A DNA stretch of 39,079 bases from DASVXQ01 sp046727955 (GTDB taxonomy: Bacteria; Actinomycetota; CALGFH01): NCBI GenBank assembly GCA_046727955.1, contig JBKPDO010000158.1, forward strand, positions 1 through 39,079. The letters run 5' to 3'. A program made the position numbers and the translations under genes. Below the pieces are notes generated by a model, which was not told the DNA's origin, ran no database searches, and saw only the letters and a list, made by a program, of their open reading frames with translations. Of this stretch, positions 8,018-15,185 are shown in pieces (the stretch's first letter is position 1; each line of letters opens with the position of its first letter).

Positions 8018-9850
8018 TCACGAGGCGCGGGCCTCGGCGCCGTGCGGGTCCTGGGACGAGTCCTGGGAGAGGATCGCGCGGTAGGCCGGCACCGACTCGA
8101 GCAGGTCGTGGTGGGTGCCGACGGCGCTGACGGTGCCGCCCTCGAGCAGCGCCACCCGGTCGGCCAGCGCCAGCGTCGAGGGCCGGTGCACGACCACCAG
8201 CCCGGTGGTGTCGCGCAGCACGCGCGCCAGCGCCTCCTCGACCAGCGCCTCGGTGTGCACGTCGAGGGCTGACAGGGGGTCGTCGAGGACCAGCACCCGC
8301 GGGCGGGTGAGCACCGAGCGGGCGAGTGCGAGCCGCTGGCGCTGACCGCCGGAGAGGCTGAGGCCCTGCTCGCCGATGCGCGTGTCCAGCCCCCACGGCA
8401 GCTCGAAGACGAACTCCGCCCTGGCGACCTCGAGGGCCGATGCGATCTCCGCGTCGCTGGCCTCGGCGACGCCGAGCAGGAGGTTCTCGCGCACGCTCGC
8501 CGAGAACAGGATCGGCTCCTCGAAGCCGACGGAGACGGCCCGGCGCAGCGACTCCAGCCGCAGGTCCCGGAGGTCGTGGCCGTCGAGGGTGACGCGACCC
8601 TCGGTGACGTCGTACAGCCGCGGCACCAGCGAGACCAGCGTGGTCTTGCCGGAGCCGGTGGCGCCGGCCAGGGCCACAGTCTCCCCCGGCTCGACCTCGA
8701 GCCAGACGTCCCGCAGGACCGGGCGCGCGCTGCCGGGGTAGCTGAAGCCCACGCCCTCGAAGCGCAGCCTGCCCTCGGCGCGCGTCAGCACCACTGGCGC
8801 GTACGCGCCGCCGCTGTCACGCGGGCTGCCTGGCCGCCGGTCGACGATCTCCGGCCGGGTGTCGAGCACCTCGTAGACGCGCTCGGCGGCGGTGGCCGCC
8901 TCCTGGCCGATCGCGAGGATCCAGCCGAGCGCGTCGATCGGCCAGACCAGCAGGAGCTGCAGCGACAGGAAGGCGACCAGCCCGCCGAGGCTGAGCAGCC
9001 CGCGGGCGACCGCCAGGGCGCCGAGGCACAGCACCAGCGCCAGCGCCAGGTTCGGGATGACGTCGAGCAGCGTCCAGAAGCGGGCGCGGAGCCGCACGGC
9101 CTGCAGCCAGGAGCCGGCGAGCCGCCGCGCCGCGGTGTCGAAGCGCTCGTCCACCAGCTCGCGGCGGCCGAACGCCTTGACGACGCGGACGCCCACCGTC
9201 GACTCCTCGACCACGGTTGCCAGGTCGCCCTGCTGGTCCTGCACGCGCCGGGAGATGCCGAGGTAGTGGCGGGCCCAGTGCCTCGAGATCCAGGCGATCG
9301 GCAGCGTCGACACCAGCACTACCAGGCCGAGCGAGAGCGACAGGCGCAGGAGCAGCAGCAGCACGGTGACGTAGGTGAGCAGGTTCACCACCAGGAAGAT
9401 CAGCCCGAAGCCGATGAACCGCCGGATGACGCTGAGGTCGGTGACGGCACGCGACAGGAGCTGGCCGGACTGCCAGCGATCGTGGAAGGACACCGGCAGA
9501 CGCTGCAGGTGTCGGTAGAGGTCGCTGCGGATGGCGGTCTCCATGCCCAGGACCGCGCTCGACTGGATCCAGCGCCGCACAAAGGTGAGGAAGGCCTCAA
9601 CGGCCCCGAGGCCGAAGGCGAGCAGCGCGAGGGGCAGCAGCAGGCTGCGCTCGCCCCTGGCGACCGCTCCGTCGACGATCGCCTTGGTCACCAGGGGGAC
9701 AACGATGCCGGCGCCCACGCCGAGCAGCGCCGCGGCGAGCATCGTGAGCATCTGGAGCCGGTAGGGCCGCACGTAGGACCGTGTTCGCCAAAGTCCCTGC
9801 AGCCTTCGCGCTCTGGTTCCTGATGCCACCACACGACCATACGCCGCCAT
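8018..9850 (-). CDS. ABC exporter half-transporter, degenerate-site subunit
   Basis: 610 residues with six membrane helices (about 30-320) and an ATP-binding domain. Walker A is GATGSGKT and the signature is LSGGQRQR, but the residue after Walker B is Asp (VLVLDDPLSALD) where the catalytic Glu is expected, and the Q-loop reads VGFEEPILF with Glu in the Gln position. The switch His is kept (VVVHRPSTL). Loss of the catalytic base in one subunit, paired with an altered signature (LSAGQ) in the other, is the known arrangement of heterodimeric exporters such as TM287/288, BmrCD and LmrCD, where one ATP site is degenerate. ATG 9850 begins a basic N-terminus (MAAYGRVVASGTRARRLQGLW); a later start is possible. 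It is the first gene of the two-gene operon. Confidence 0.9.
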   Translation of the reverse strand: MAAYGRVVASGTRARRLQGLWRTRSYVRPYRLQMLTMLAAALLGVGAGIVVPLVTKAIVDGAVARGERSLLLPLALLAFGLGAVEAFLTFVRRWIQSSAVLGMETAIRSDLYRHLQRLPVSFHDRWQSGQLLSRAVTDLSVIRRFIGFGLIFLVVNLLTYVTVLLLLLRLSLSLGLVVLVSTLPIAWISRHWARHYLGISRRVQDQQGDLATVVEESTVGVRVVKAFGRRELVDERFDTAARRLAGSWLQAVRLRARFWTLLDVIPNLALALVLCLGALAVARGLLSLGGLVAFLSLQLLLVWPIDALGWILAIGQEAATAAERVYEVLDTRPEIVDRRPGSPRDSGGAYAPVVLTRAEGRLRFEGVGFSYPGSARPVLRDVWLEVEPGETVALAGATGSGKTTLVSLVPRLYDVTEGRVTLDGHDLRDLRLESLRRAVSVGFEEPILFSASVRENLLLGVAEASDAEIASALEVARAEFVFELPWGLDTRIGEQGLSLSGGQRQRLALARSVLTRPRVLVLDDPLSALDVHTEALVEEALARVLRDTTGLVVVHRPSTLALADRVALLEGGTVSAVGTHHDLLESVPAYRAILSQDSSQDPHGAEARAS

Positions 9851-9890
9851 GAAGGACGAAGCACCCGAATTAGCGGCGCAGCCACTGGGC

Positions 9891-10892
9891 TCAGCTGCCG
9901 GAGGACAGTGCGCCGCGGCGGTCGGGCGATGCGGGGACGGCGGGCGTGCCCCCGCGCAGCCAGCTGGCCAGGGCCGGCCAGTCGACCATGACGATCAGGA
10001 CGGTGGTGGCCATCGGCCAGTAGTCCAGGCGCATGGTGACCCAGATGCCGGCGTGCAGCGCGATCACCGCCGGCACCAGCAGCCAGGCGAGCCGCGGCCG
10101 CCACAGCGCCAGCGGGAAGCCCAGCTCGACGGCGAGCGTCGCGGCGGCCAGCAGGTGGGCGAGCCAGGGCCGGTCCGCGACGAACAGGGCGGCCGCGTTG
10201 GGCCGCGCCTGGGCGTCGCTGGAGGCATACAGTACCCAGCGCAGGTTCCCGCTGGTCACCCAGCCCGGCCCGGCGTGCAGCAGCTTCGCCAGGCCGGTGA
10301 AGAAGTAGGCGCCGCCGACCACCGCCATGGCGGTCCACACCGGCCAGCCGAAGCGCCACGAGGGGGCGGGCACCCCCGCTCGGGGTCCCGAGGACGGTCC
10401 CGAGGACGGTCCCGAGGACGGTCCCGCTCGGGGTTCCGCGGCGCCGCCGCGGCCAAGGCTCGCGTCCAGCGACCACGCCTCCCCGGCTGGCGACGGCAGT
10501 AGCGGCAGCAGGCACAACAGCAGCAGCACGTCGTTGTGGACGGTCTTGCCGAGGCTCGAGGTCATCGCCACCAGCGGCAGCGCGAGCAGCCACGCCAGCG
10601 GCAGGGTCAGCCGGGTGCGCAGGCCGACCGTTGCCAGCGCCGCCGCCGCGACGGCGAGCACCTGGACGGGCAGCACCACCGCGGGCGGCGGCATCGCCGC
10701 CAGCAGCTTCATGAAGGAGATCGGCCGGAACAGCGCCGCCGGCTGGTGCGCCAGGTCCAGGTAGGGCCCGGTCACCAGCCGCACGGTGAGCACCCCGCCG
10801 AGCCCGATGCGCAGCGCCGCCAGCCGCCGCGGGTCCCCCGGCCGGAACAGCCACGCGTCGACCGCGCGGAGCGCCGCCGCGAGCCTAGCCAC
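9891..10892 (-). CDS. HTTM-domain integral membrane protein
   Basis: 333 residues with about eight hydrophobic helices. Features such as LAALRIGLGGVLTVRLVTGPY near the start, the FRPISFMKLLAAMP loop and YFFTGLAKLLHAGPGWVTSGNLRWVL in the second half fit the HTTM family, which is distantly related to vitamin K-dependent gamma-carboxylase; bacterial members have no established reaction. GTG 10892 is chosen because GGAGG sits 6 nt upstream and because it overlaps the upstream gene's stop by 8 bp, indicating coupling. Three perfect 12-bp tandem repeats (10385-10420) encode a PSSG-PSSG-PSSG loop in the middle of the protein, between membrane segments, probably extramembrane and variable between strains. 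Confidence 0.82.
   Translation of the reverse strand: MARLAAALRAVDAWLFRPGDPRRLAALRIGLGGVLTVRLVTGPYLDLAHQPAALFRPISFMKLLAAMPPPAVVLPVQVLAVAAAALATVGLRTRLTLPLAWLLALPLVAMTSSLGKTVHNDVLLLLCLLPLLPSPAGEAWSLDASLGRGGAAEPRAGPSSGPSSGPSSGPRAGVPAPSWRFGWPVWTAMAVVGGAYFFTGLAKLLHAGPGWVTSGNLRWVLYASSDAQARPNAAALFVADRPWLAHLLAAATLAVELGFPLALWRPRLAWLLVPAVIALHAGIWVTMRLDYWPMATTVLIVMVDWPALASWLRGGTPAVPASPDRRGALSSGS
10385..10420 (+). repeat. 12-bp tandem repeat (three copies) inside the HTTM gene
   Basis: Unit gtcccgaggacg repeated three times perfectly, with a decayed fourth copy after it. The length is a multiple of three, so copy-number change would alter a Ser/Gly/Pro loop without breaking the frame. Confidence 0.85.
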
Positions 10893-11364
10893 CAGCGCCT
10901 CCGGAGGTCCGGACCGCTCCGTCCACGCAGGTGTAGCCGAGCGTGCGGCGCGGCGGCGCGCCACGGTGGCCGACCCGCCGCGACACGTCCACCTCGATCC
11001 GGTAGATGCGCACCGCGCGGACCTGGACGCCGCGCGCCCGCACGGCGTCCGCCCAGGCACGGCAGACCGCCGCCTGCTCGCCCGGCGCCAGCTTGGAGTA
11101 GCCCTTCAGTACCTGCACGTCACCCTGGTAGCGCACGGGCAGGTCGGCGAAGCGGATGGGCTGCTCGCGGCCAGCCGCGTCGACCGTCACCGCCTGCCAG
11201 GAGCGCTGCTCGGCGCTGCGGGCGTCGGCGAACAGCCGCCAGCCGGTGAGCGGCCACGCCTCGATCCCGACCAGCCCCGCCACCACGAACACGACCAGGT
11301 ACGCCCAGACGAAGCGGCGCGCCCAGGGCGCCACTGATCTGGCTTCCGGCCGGATGCGCTCCAT
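10885..11364 (-). CDS. HTTM-associated small membrane protein
   Basis: The 159-residue product has one N-terminal membrane helix (FVWAYLVVFVVAGLVGIEAWPL, about 18-39) followed by a soluble domain that starts TGWRLFADARSAEQRSWQAV and later has LAPGEQAAVCRAWADAVRARG. A small anchored protein directly upstream of, and overlapping, an HTTM gene is a frequent pairing, which suggests the two act together at the membrane; no reaction is known. ATG 11364 is the only good in-frame start, with no Shine-Dalgarno visible. It is 23 bp downstream of the dehydratase gene's stop, so all four genes on this strand may be co-transcribed. Confidence 0.72.
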   Translation of the reverse strand: MERIRPEARSVAPWARRFVWAYLVVFVVAGLVGIEAWPLTGWRLFADARSAEQRSWQAVTVDAAGREQPIRFADLPVRYQGDVQVLKGYSKLAPGEQAAVCRAWADAVRARGVQVRAVRIYRIEVDVSRRVGHRGAPPRRTLGYTCVDGAVRTSGGAGG

Positions 11365-11387
11365 GCGGGCAAGCTACCGCAGCGGGC

Positions 11388-12374
11388 TCAGTAGCGCGCC
11401 GTGGGGATGGCGGCGACCAGCGGGGCGACGTCGACGTTGCCGCCGGTCAGGATGACGCCGGCGCGCCGCGCCCGGACGGCGCCGCTGCGCAGCGCGGCCA
11501 GTGGCAACGCGGCGGTCGGCTCGATGAGCTGCTTGGTACGCGACCACGCGAGCACAAGGGCGTCGCGCAGCTCGTCCTCGCTGACGGTGACGATCTCGTC
11601 GACCAGCCGGCGCATCACCTCGAAGGGCCGCTCCCCCACCCACAGTGAGCGCACGCCGTCCGCCAGCGTGGCCGGCGGGTGCGGCAGCGCGACCCGCCGG
11701 CCCGCGGCCAGGGAGGCCTGCGCGTCGGCGGCGGTGGCCGGCTCGACCCCGACCACCCGGGTGGCGGGCGAGCGGCCCTTGACCGCCGCGGCGGTGCCGC
11801 TGATCAGCCCGCCGCCCCCCACGGGCACCACCACCACGTCCAGCCCGGCTGCCTGCTCGAGCAACTCCAGCGCGGCGGTCCCCTGCCCGGCCATCACGTC
11901 CAGGTCGTCGAAGGGATGGACCAGGTGGAGCCCGCGCTCCTCGGCGAGCCGCCGCACCACCGCCTCGCGCGAGCTGGCGGTGACGCCCTCGGTGATCACC
12001 TCGGCGCCGTAGCCGCGGGTGGCCGCGACCTTGGCGGGGTTGGCGCCGGCGGGCATGACCACCACCGCGTGGCCGCCGGTCTCGGCGGCGGCCAGCGCGA
12101 CCGCCTGGCCGTGGTTGCCGGAGCTGACCGCGATCACGCCGCGGGCGCGGGTCGCCTGGTCGAGCGAGAGCAGCGCGTTGAAGGCCCCGCGCGCCTTGAA
12201 CGCCCCGACCCGCTGCAGGTGCTCGGCCTTGGCTACCACCTCGCAGCCGAGCTCGCGGTCCAGCAGCCGCGAGGTGAGCACCGGGGTGCGGTGCACCCGC
12301 CCGGCGATCCGCGCCGCGGCCGCCTCGACCTCGGCGAGCCCAAAGGTGGGCGTGGCCCGGGACGCGGGCCTCAT
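11388..12374 (-). CDS. Fold-type II PLP enzyme: threonine dehydratase / serine racemase-like
   Basis: 328 residues, the length of the catabolic single-domain threonine ammonia-lyases and serine racemases; there is no C-terminal ACT domain. The PLP Lys lies in QRVGAFKARGAF (about residue 61), the cofactor-ring contact in SSGNHGQAVA (about 86-95), the phosphate-binding loop in VPVGGGGLISG (about 186-196) and the terminal Ser/Thr-type position in ILTGGNVD. The likely reaction is deamination of L-threonine or L-serine to the 2-oxo acid, or racemisation. The start ATG overlaps the threonine aldolase stop by 4 bp (ATGA), so both enzymes of threonine breakdown are translationally coupled. The exact substrate is not decided by sequence alone. 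Confidence 0.9.
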   Translation of the reverse strand: MRPASRATPTFGLAEVEAAAARIAGRVHRTPVLTSRLLDRELGCEVVAKAEHLQRVGAFKARGAFNALLSLDQATRARGVIAVSSGNHGQAVALAAAETGGHAVVVMPAGANPAKVAATRGYGAEVITEGVTASSREAVVRRLAEERGLHLVHPFDDLDVMAGQGTAALELLEQAAGLDVVVVPVGGGGLISGTAAAVKGRSPATRVVGVEPATAADAQASLAAGRRVALPHPPATLADGVRSLWVGERPFEVMRRLVDEIVTVSEDELRDALVLAWSRTKQLIEPTAALPLAALRSGAVRARRAGVILTGGNVDVAPLVAAIPTARY

Positions 12375-13396
12375 CCCGCGGCCGCCACGACCGCGCGGGC
12401 GGCCCGGTCGGCGTCCTCGGCGCCCACCTCGTAGTAGAAGGCCAGCCGGACCTGGTCCGGGCCGCTGACCCCGGCCAGCACGCCGAGGTCGGCCAGCCGC
12501 TTCACCAGGCCTGGGCCGTCGGTGCCGAAGGCCCCCGCGGCCAGCGGCACCATGTTGGTCTCGACCTCGGCGGGACTCACGCTGCCGGGCACGGCCGCCG
12601 CGGCCGTCTCGGCGGTGCGCCTGGCGTTGGCGTGGTCCTCGGCCAAGCGGTCCACCATCCGCTCGAGGGCGACCAGCGCGGCCGCCGCCAGCACCCCCGA
12701 CTGGCGCATGCCGCCGCCGAGCAGCTGGCGCTCGCGGCGGGCCCGCTCCACCAGCTCGCGGTCGCCGACCACGGCCGACCCGACCGGCGCGGCCAGGCCC
12801 TTGGAGAAGCACACCGAGAGGCTGTCGAACAGGCGGCCATAGCGATCCAGCGGCACGCCGCTGGCGACGTGCGCGTTCCAGATGCGCGCGCCGTCGCAGT
12901 GCAGACGCAGCCCGCTGCCGTCGGCAACCGCCCGCAGCTCCTCCAGGGTCTCGAGCGGCCAGACCGAGCCGCCGCCGCGGTTATGCGTCTGCTCCACGGC
13001 GATCGCGCTGGTGGGCACGCCGTACTCCGCCGAGCGGACGCGCTCGCGAACCTGGTCCGGGTCGAGCAGGCCGCGTGGCCCGGTGAGAGTGTGGAACTGG
13101 ACGCCGCTGAGCAGCGCGCCGGAAGCGGATTCGTGCCACAGGAGGTGGTTGGCCTCGTGCAGCAGGCACTCGGTGCCCGGCGGCGCGGCCAGCCGCAGGC
13201 AGATCTGGTTGCCCATGGTGCCGGAGGGCACGAACAAGGCGGCTTGGACGCCGAACCGCTCGGCGACGGCCGCCTCCAGCCGCTTGGTGGTCGGGTCCTC
13301 GTGCCAGAGGTCGTCGCCGACCTCGGCCTCGGCCATGGCCCGGCGCATGGCCGGGGTGGGCCGCGTCATGGTGTCCGAGCGCAGATCGATAGCCAT
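12371..13396 (-). CDS. ltaE: Low-specificity L-threonine aldolase
   Basis: 341 residues of the fold-type I PLP family. It begins IDLRSDTMTRPTPAMRRAMAEAEVGDD, the hallmark N-terminus of threonine aldolases, has HCDGARIWNAHVASG for cofactor binding (about 170-185) and the Schiff-base Lys in SVCFSKGLAAPVGS (about 207). The reaction is threonine to glycine plus acetaldehyde. ATG 13396 is the conserved start; no strong Shine-Dalgarno is seen. The gene is the first of the aldolase-dehydratase pair. Its promoter should lie in the 164 bp shared with the divergent gene, where a palindromic repeat also sits. Confidence 0.93.
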   Translation of the reverse strand: MAIDLRSDTMTRPTPAMRRAMAEAEVGDDLWHEDPTTKRLEAAVAERFGVQAALFVPSGTMGNQICLRLAAPPGTECLLHEANHLLWHESASGALLSGVQFHTLTGPRGLLDPDQVRERVRSAEYGVPTSAIAVEQTHNRGGGSVWPLETLEELRAVADGSGLRLHCDGARIWNAHVASGVPLDRYGRLFDSLSVCFSKGLAAPVGSAVVGDRELVERARRERQLLGGGMRQSGVLAAAALVALERMVDRLAEDHANARRTAETAAAAVPGSVSPAEVETNMVPLAAGAFGTDGPGLVKRLADLGVLAGVSGPDQVRLAFYYEVGAEDADRAARAVVAAAG

Positions 13397-13454
13397 GCCC
13401 GCGATTGTGACACCCCGCCAGCAGGTACCACGGAACGATCTTGACCCTGGGGGG

Positions 13455-13481
13455 CCGTGGGGGAGCGAGCTCCCCCCACAT
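13455..13481 (-). repeat. Dispersed GC palindrome, copy 3 (inverted)
   Basis: Nearly the same 28-bp unit as at 22274-22301, in the other orientation and one G shorter. Its arms (GTGGGGGAG and CTCCCCCCAC around a short centre) form a strong hairpin. Here it lies between two divergent genes, so it is not a simple terminator. Confidence 0.8.
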
Positions 13482-13560
13482 CGATAACCCCCGCTACTCT
13501 CGTGTGAGAATCTGCCGTCACGCTCGACGCACGTCACGCTCGACGCACCCACGAGGAGCC

Positions 13561-14772
13561 ATGCCCACCAACTCGGAGACACTGGAGATCACCGGCCACG
13601 TGATCGACTCGATGCTGTTCACCCGCATCCTCGACCAGGTGCGGGCGGGTTTGTGCGATTACGAGATCGTCGAATTCAGGGTCGGCCGCACGCCCACCGA
13701 CCCGTCCTATGCCCGCCTGCTGGTCAAGGCAGACGACCCGGAGCAGCTCGAGCACATCGTCGGCTCGCTCATGGGGCTGGGCATGACCCGCATGGAGGCC
13801 GGCGAGGCCACGCTGGTCCCCTCCGAGATGGATGGCGTGCTGCCCGACGGCTTCTATTCCTCCACCAACCTGGAGACCGAGGTCCGCAGTGGCGGCGCCT
13901 GGTACCGGGTGGAGAACCCCGAGATGGACTGCGCCATCGTGGTCAAGGAGGGCCACGCCCGCACCGTGCCCATGAGCGACGTGCTCAAGGGCGACCCGGT
14001 GGTGGTGGGCAGCCGCGGCATCCGCGTGCAGCCGCGCGACCGCGGCCGCTCCGGCGAGGTCTTCGAGTTCATGTCGTCCCAGGTCTCCAGCGAGAAGCCG
14101 CAGGCGCTGATCGTCCGCAAGGTGGCGGCCGCGATGCGGGCCACCAAGCAGCGTGGCGAGCGCATCCTGTGGGTCGCCGGCCCGGCGGTGATCCACACCG
14201 GCGCCGCCAGCGACGTGGTGCGCCTGATCAGAGCCGGCTACATGGACGTGCTGTTCGCCGGCAACGCGCTCGCCGCCCACGACATCGAGGGCGCCCTGTA
14301 CGGCACCTCGCTGGGCGTGAACCTGTCCGAGGGCATCGGCGTCGAGCACGGCCACGAGCATCACATCCGCGCTATCAACACCATCCGCCGCTGTGGCTCG
14401 ATCGCCAAGGCGGTGGAGCAGGGCGTGCTCACCTCCGGCATCATGCACGCCTGCGTGCAGCACGGGGTGGAGTTCGCGCTGGGAGGGTCGGTCCGGGACG
14501 ACGGCCCGCTGCCTGACACGATCACCGACGTGATCGAGACGCAGCGCGCCATGCGCTCGCTGCTCCCGGGCGTGGGCTACGCGATCATGGTGGCGACCAT
14601 GCTGCACTCGATCGCCACCGGCAACCTGCTGCCCGCCTCGGTGCCGCTGGTCTGCGTCGACATCAACCTGTCCACGGTCACCAAGCTGGCCGACCGCGGC
14701 TCGACCCAGGCCACCGGCGTCGTCACCGACGTCGGCCTCTTCCTCGGCGCCCTCGCCGATGAGCTGACCTAG
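13561..14772 (+). CDS. TIGR00300-family protein (LOR/SDH-type, archaeal-like ornithine cyclodeaminase)
   Basis: 403 residues. The N-terminal LOR/SDH domain (ITGHVIDSMLFTRILDQV, then DYEIVEFRVGRTPTDPSYARLLV) is followed by a Rossmann-like half with ILWVAGPAVIHTGAASDVVRLI, LFAGNALAAHDIEGAL and GVNLSEG. This is the family that includes the Methanococcus ornithine cyclodeaminase and the C-terminal domain of cyanobacterial AgrE/ArgZ, so conversion of ornithine to proline with NAD+ is the best guess, though not all members have been tested. ATG 13561 follows GAGGAG at proper spacing. It is alone on this strand, divergent from the threonine aldolase gene, which fits a loose theme of amino-acid breakdown. 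Confidence 0.85.
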   Translation: MPTNSETLEITGHVIDSMLFTRILDQVRAGLCDYEIVEFRVGRTPTDPSYARLLVKADDPEQLEHIVGSLMGLGMTRMEAGEATLVPSEMDGVLPDGFYSSTNLETEVRSGGAWYRVENPEMDCAIVVKEGHARTVPMSDVLKGDPVVVGSRGIRVQPRDRGRSGEVFEFMSSQVSSEKPQALIVRKVAAAMRATKQRGERILWVAGPAVIHTGAASDVVRLIRAGYMDVLFAGNALAAHDIEGALYGTSLGVNLSEGIGVEHGHEHHIRAINTIRRCGSIAKAVEQGVLTSGIMHACVQHGVEFALGGSVRDDGPLPDTITDVIETQRAMRSLLPGVGYAIMVATMLHSIATGNLLPASVPLVCVDINLSTVTKLADRGSTQATGVVTDVGLFLGALADELT

Positions 14773-14833
14773 AACTAACCACCAAAGACGAGGATGGCAC
14801 AGGCGCTCTTCGGGATCAGGGTGAGGCAATCCG

Positions 14834-15184
14834 TCAGGAACTGCCCGACCGATCAAACCTGTGCTCTGCGGCGTGCTCCTCGAGGTAGGAGAGGTAGCGG
14901 GCGCGCAGCAGGACGGCGAGCTCGGGGCTGACCGCCTCTTGACGGTAGTGGGTGAACAGGTGGACCAGCTCGCGGATCGCGTCGATGGGGTCGAAGGCGG
15001 CCCAGTCGGTGTTCGCGTCCTCGGTGTCGGGCAGGTGCTCGGCGAGCTCCCACAGGAAGCGGACGTCGCGGCGCTCCCGCGCCAGCTGCAGCGCCCAGTC
15101 CCGGAGCGTGGTCAGGTCCTGTGCCTCGAGGAACTCGCGGTAGTCATCGGTATCGGTATCGGTATCGGTCATAGGGCTGCTCAT
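14834..15184 (-). CDS. Small acidic protein of unknown function
   Basis: 116 residues, or 112 if translation begins at the second ATG (15172). After an acidic N-terminus made of Thr-Asp repeats, the protein is helical (YREFLEAQDLTTLRDWALQLARERRDVRFLWELAEHLPDTED... and IDAIRELVHLFTHYRQEAV). I do not recognise the family. The histidine kinase stop (TAG) lies one base before the first ATG, so it is the second gene of that operon and probably coupled. The Thr-Asp stretch comes from four perfect copies of a 6-bp unit (15146-15169). Expansion would stay in frame. Confidence 0.7.
   Translation of the reverse strand: MSSPMTDTDTDTDDYREFLEAQDLTTLRDWALQLARERRDVRFLWELAEHLPDTEDANTDWAAFDPIDAIRELVHLFTHYRQEAVSPELAVLLRARYLSYLEEHAAEHRFDRSGSS
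15146..15169 (+). repeat. 6-bp microsatellite, four copies, near the start of the small acidic gene
   Basis: Unit atcggt repeated four times; on the coding strand it reads ACC GAT and gives (Thr-Asp)n. A slipped-strand change would lengthen or shorten the N-terminus by two residues per unit. Confidence 0.9.
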
Positions 15185-15185
15185 C

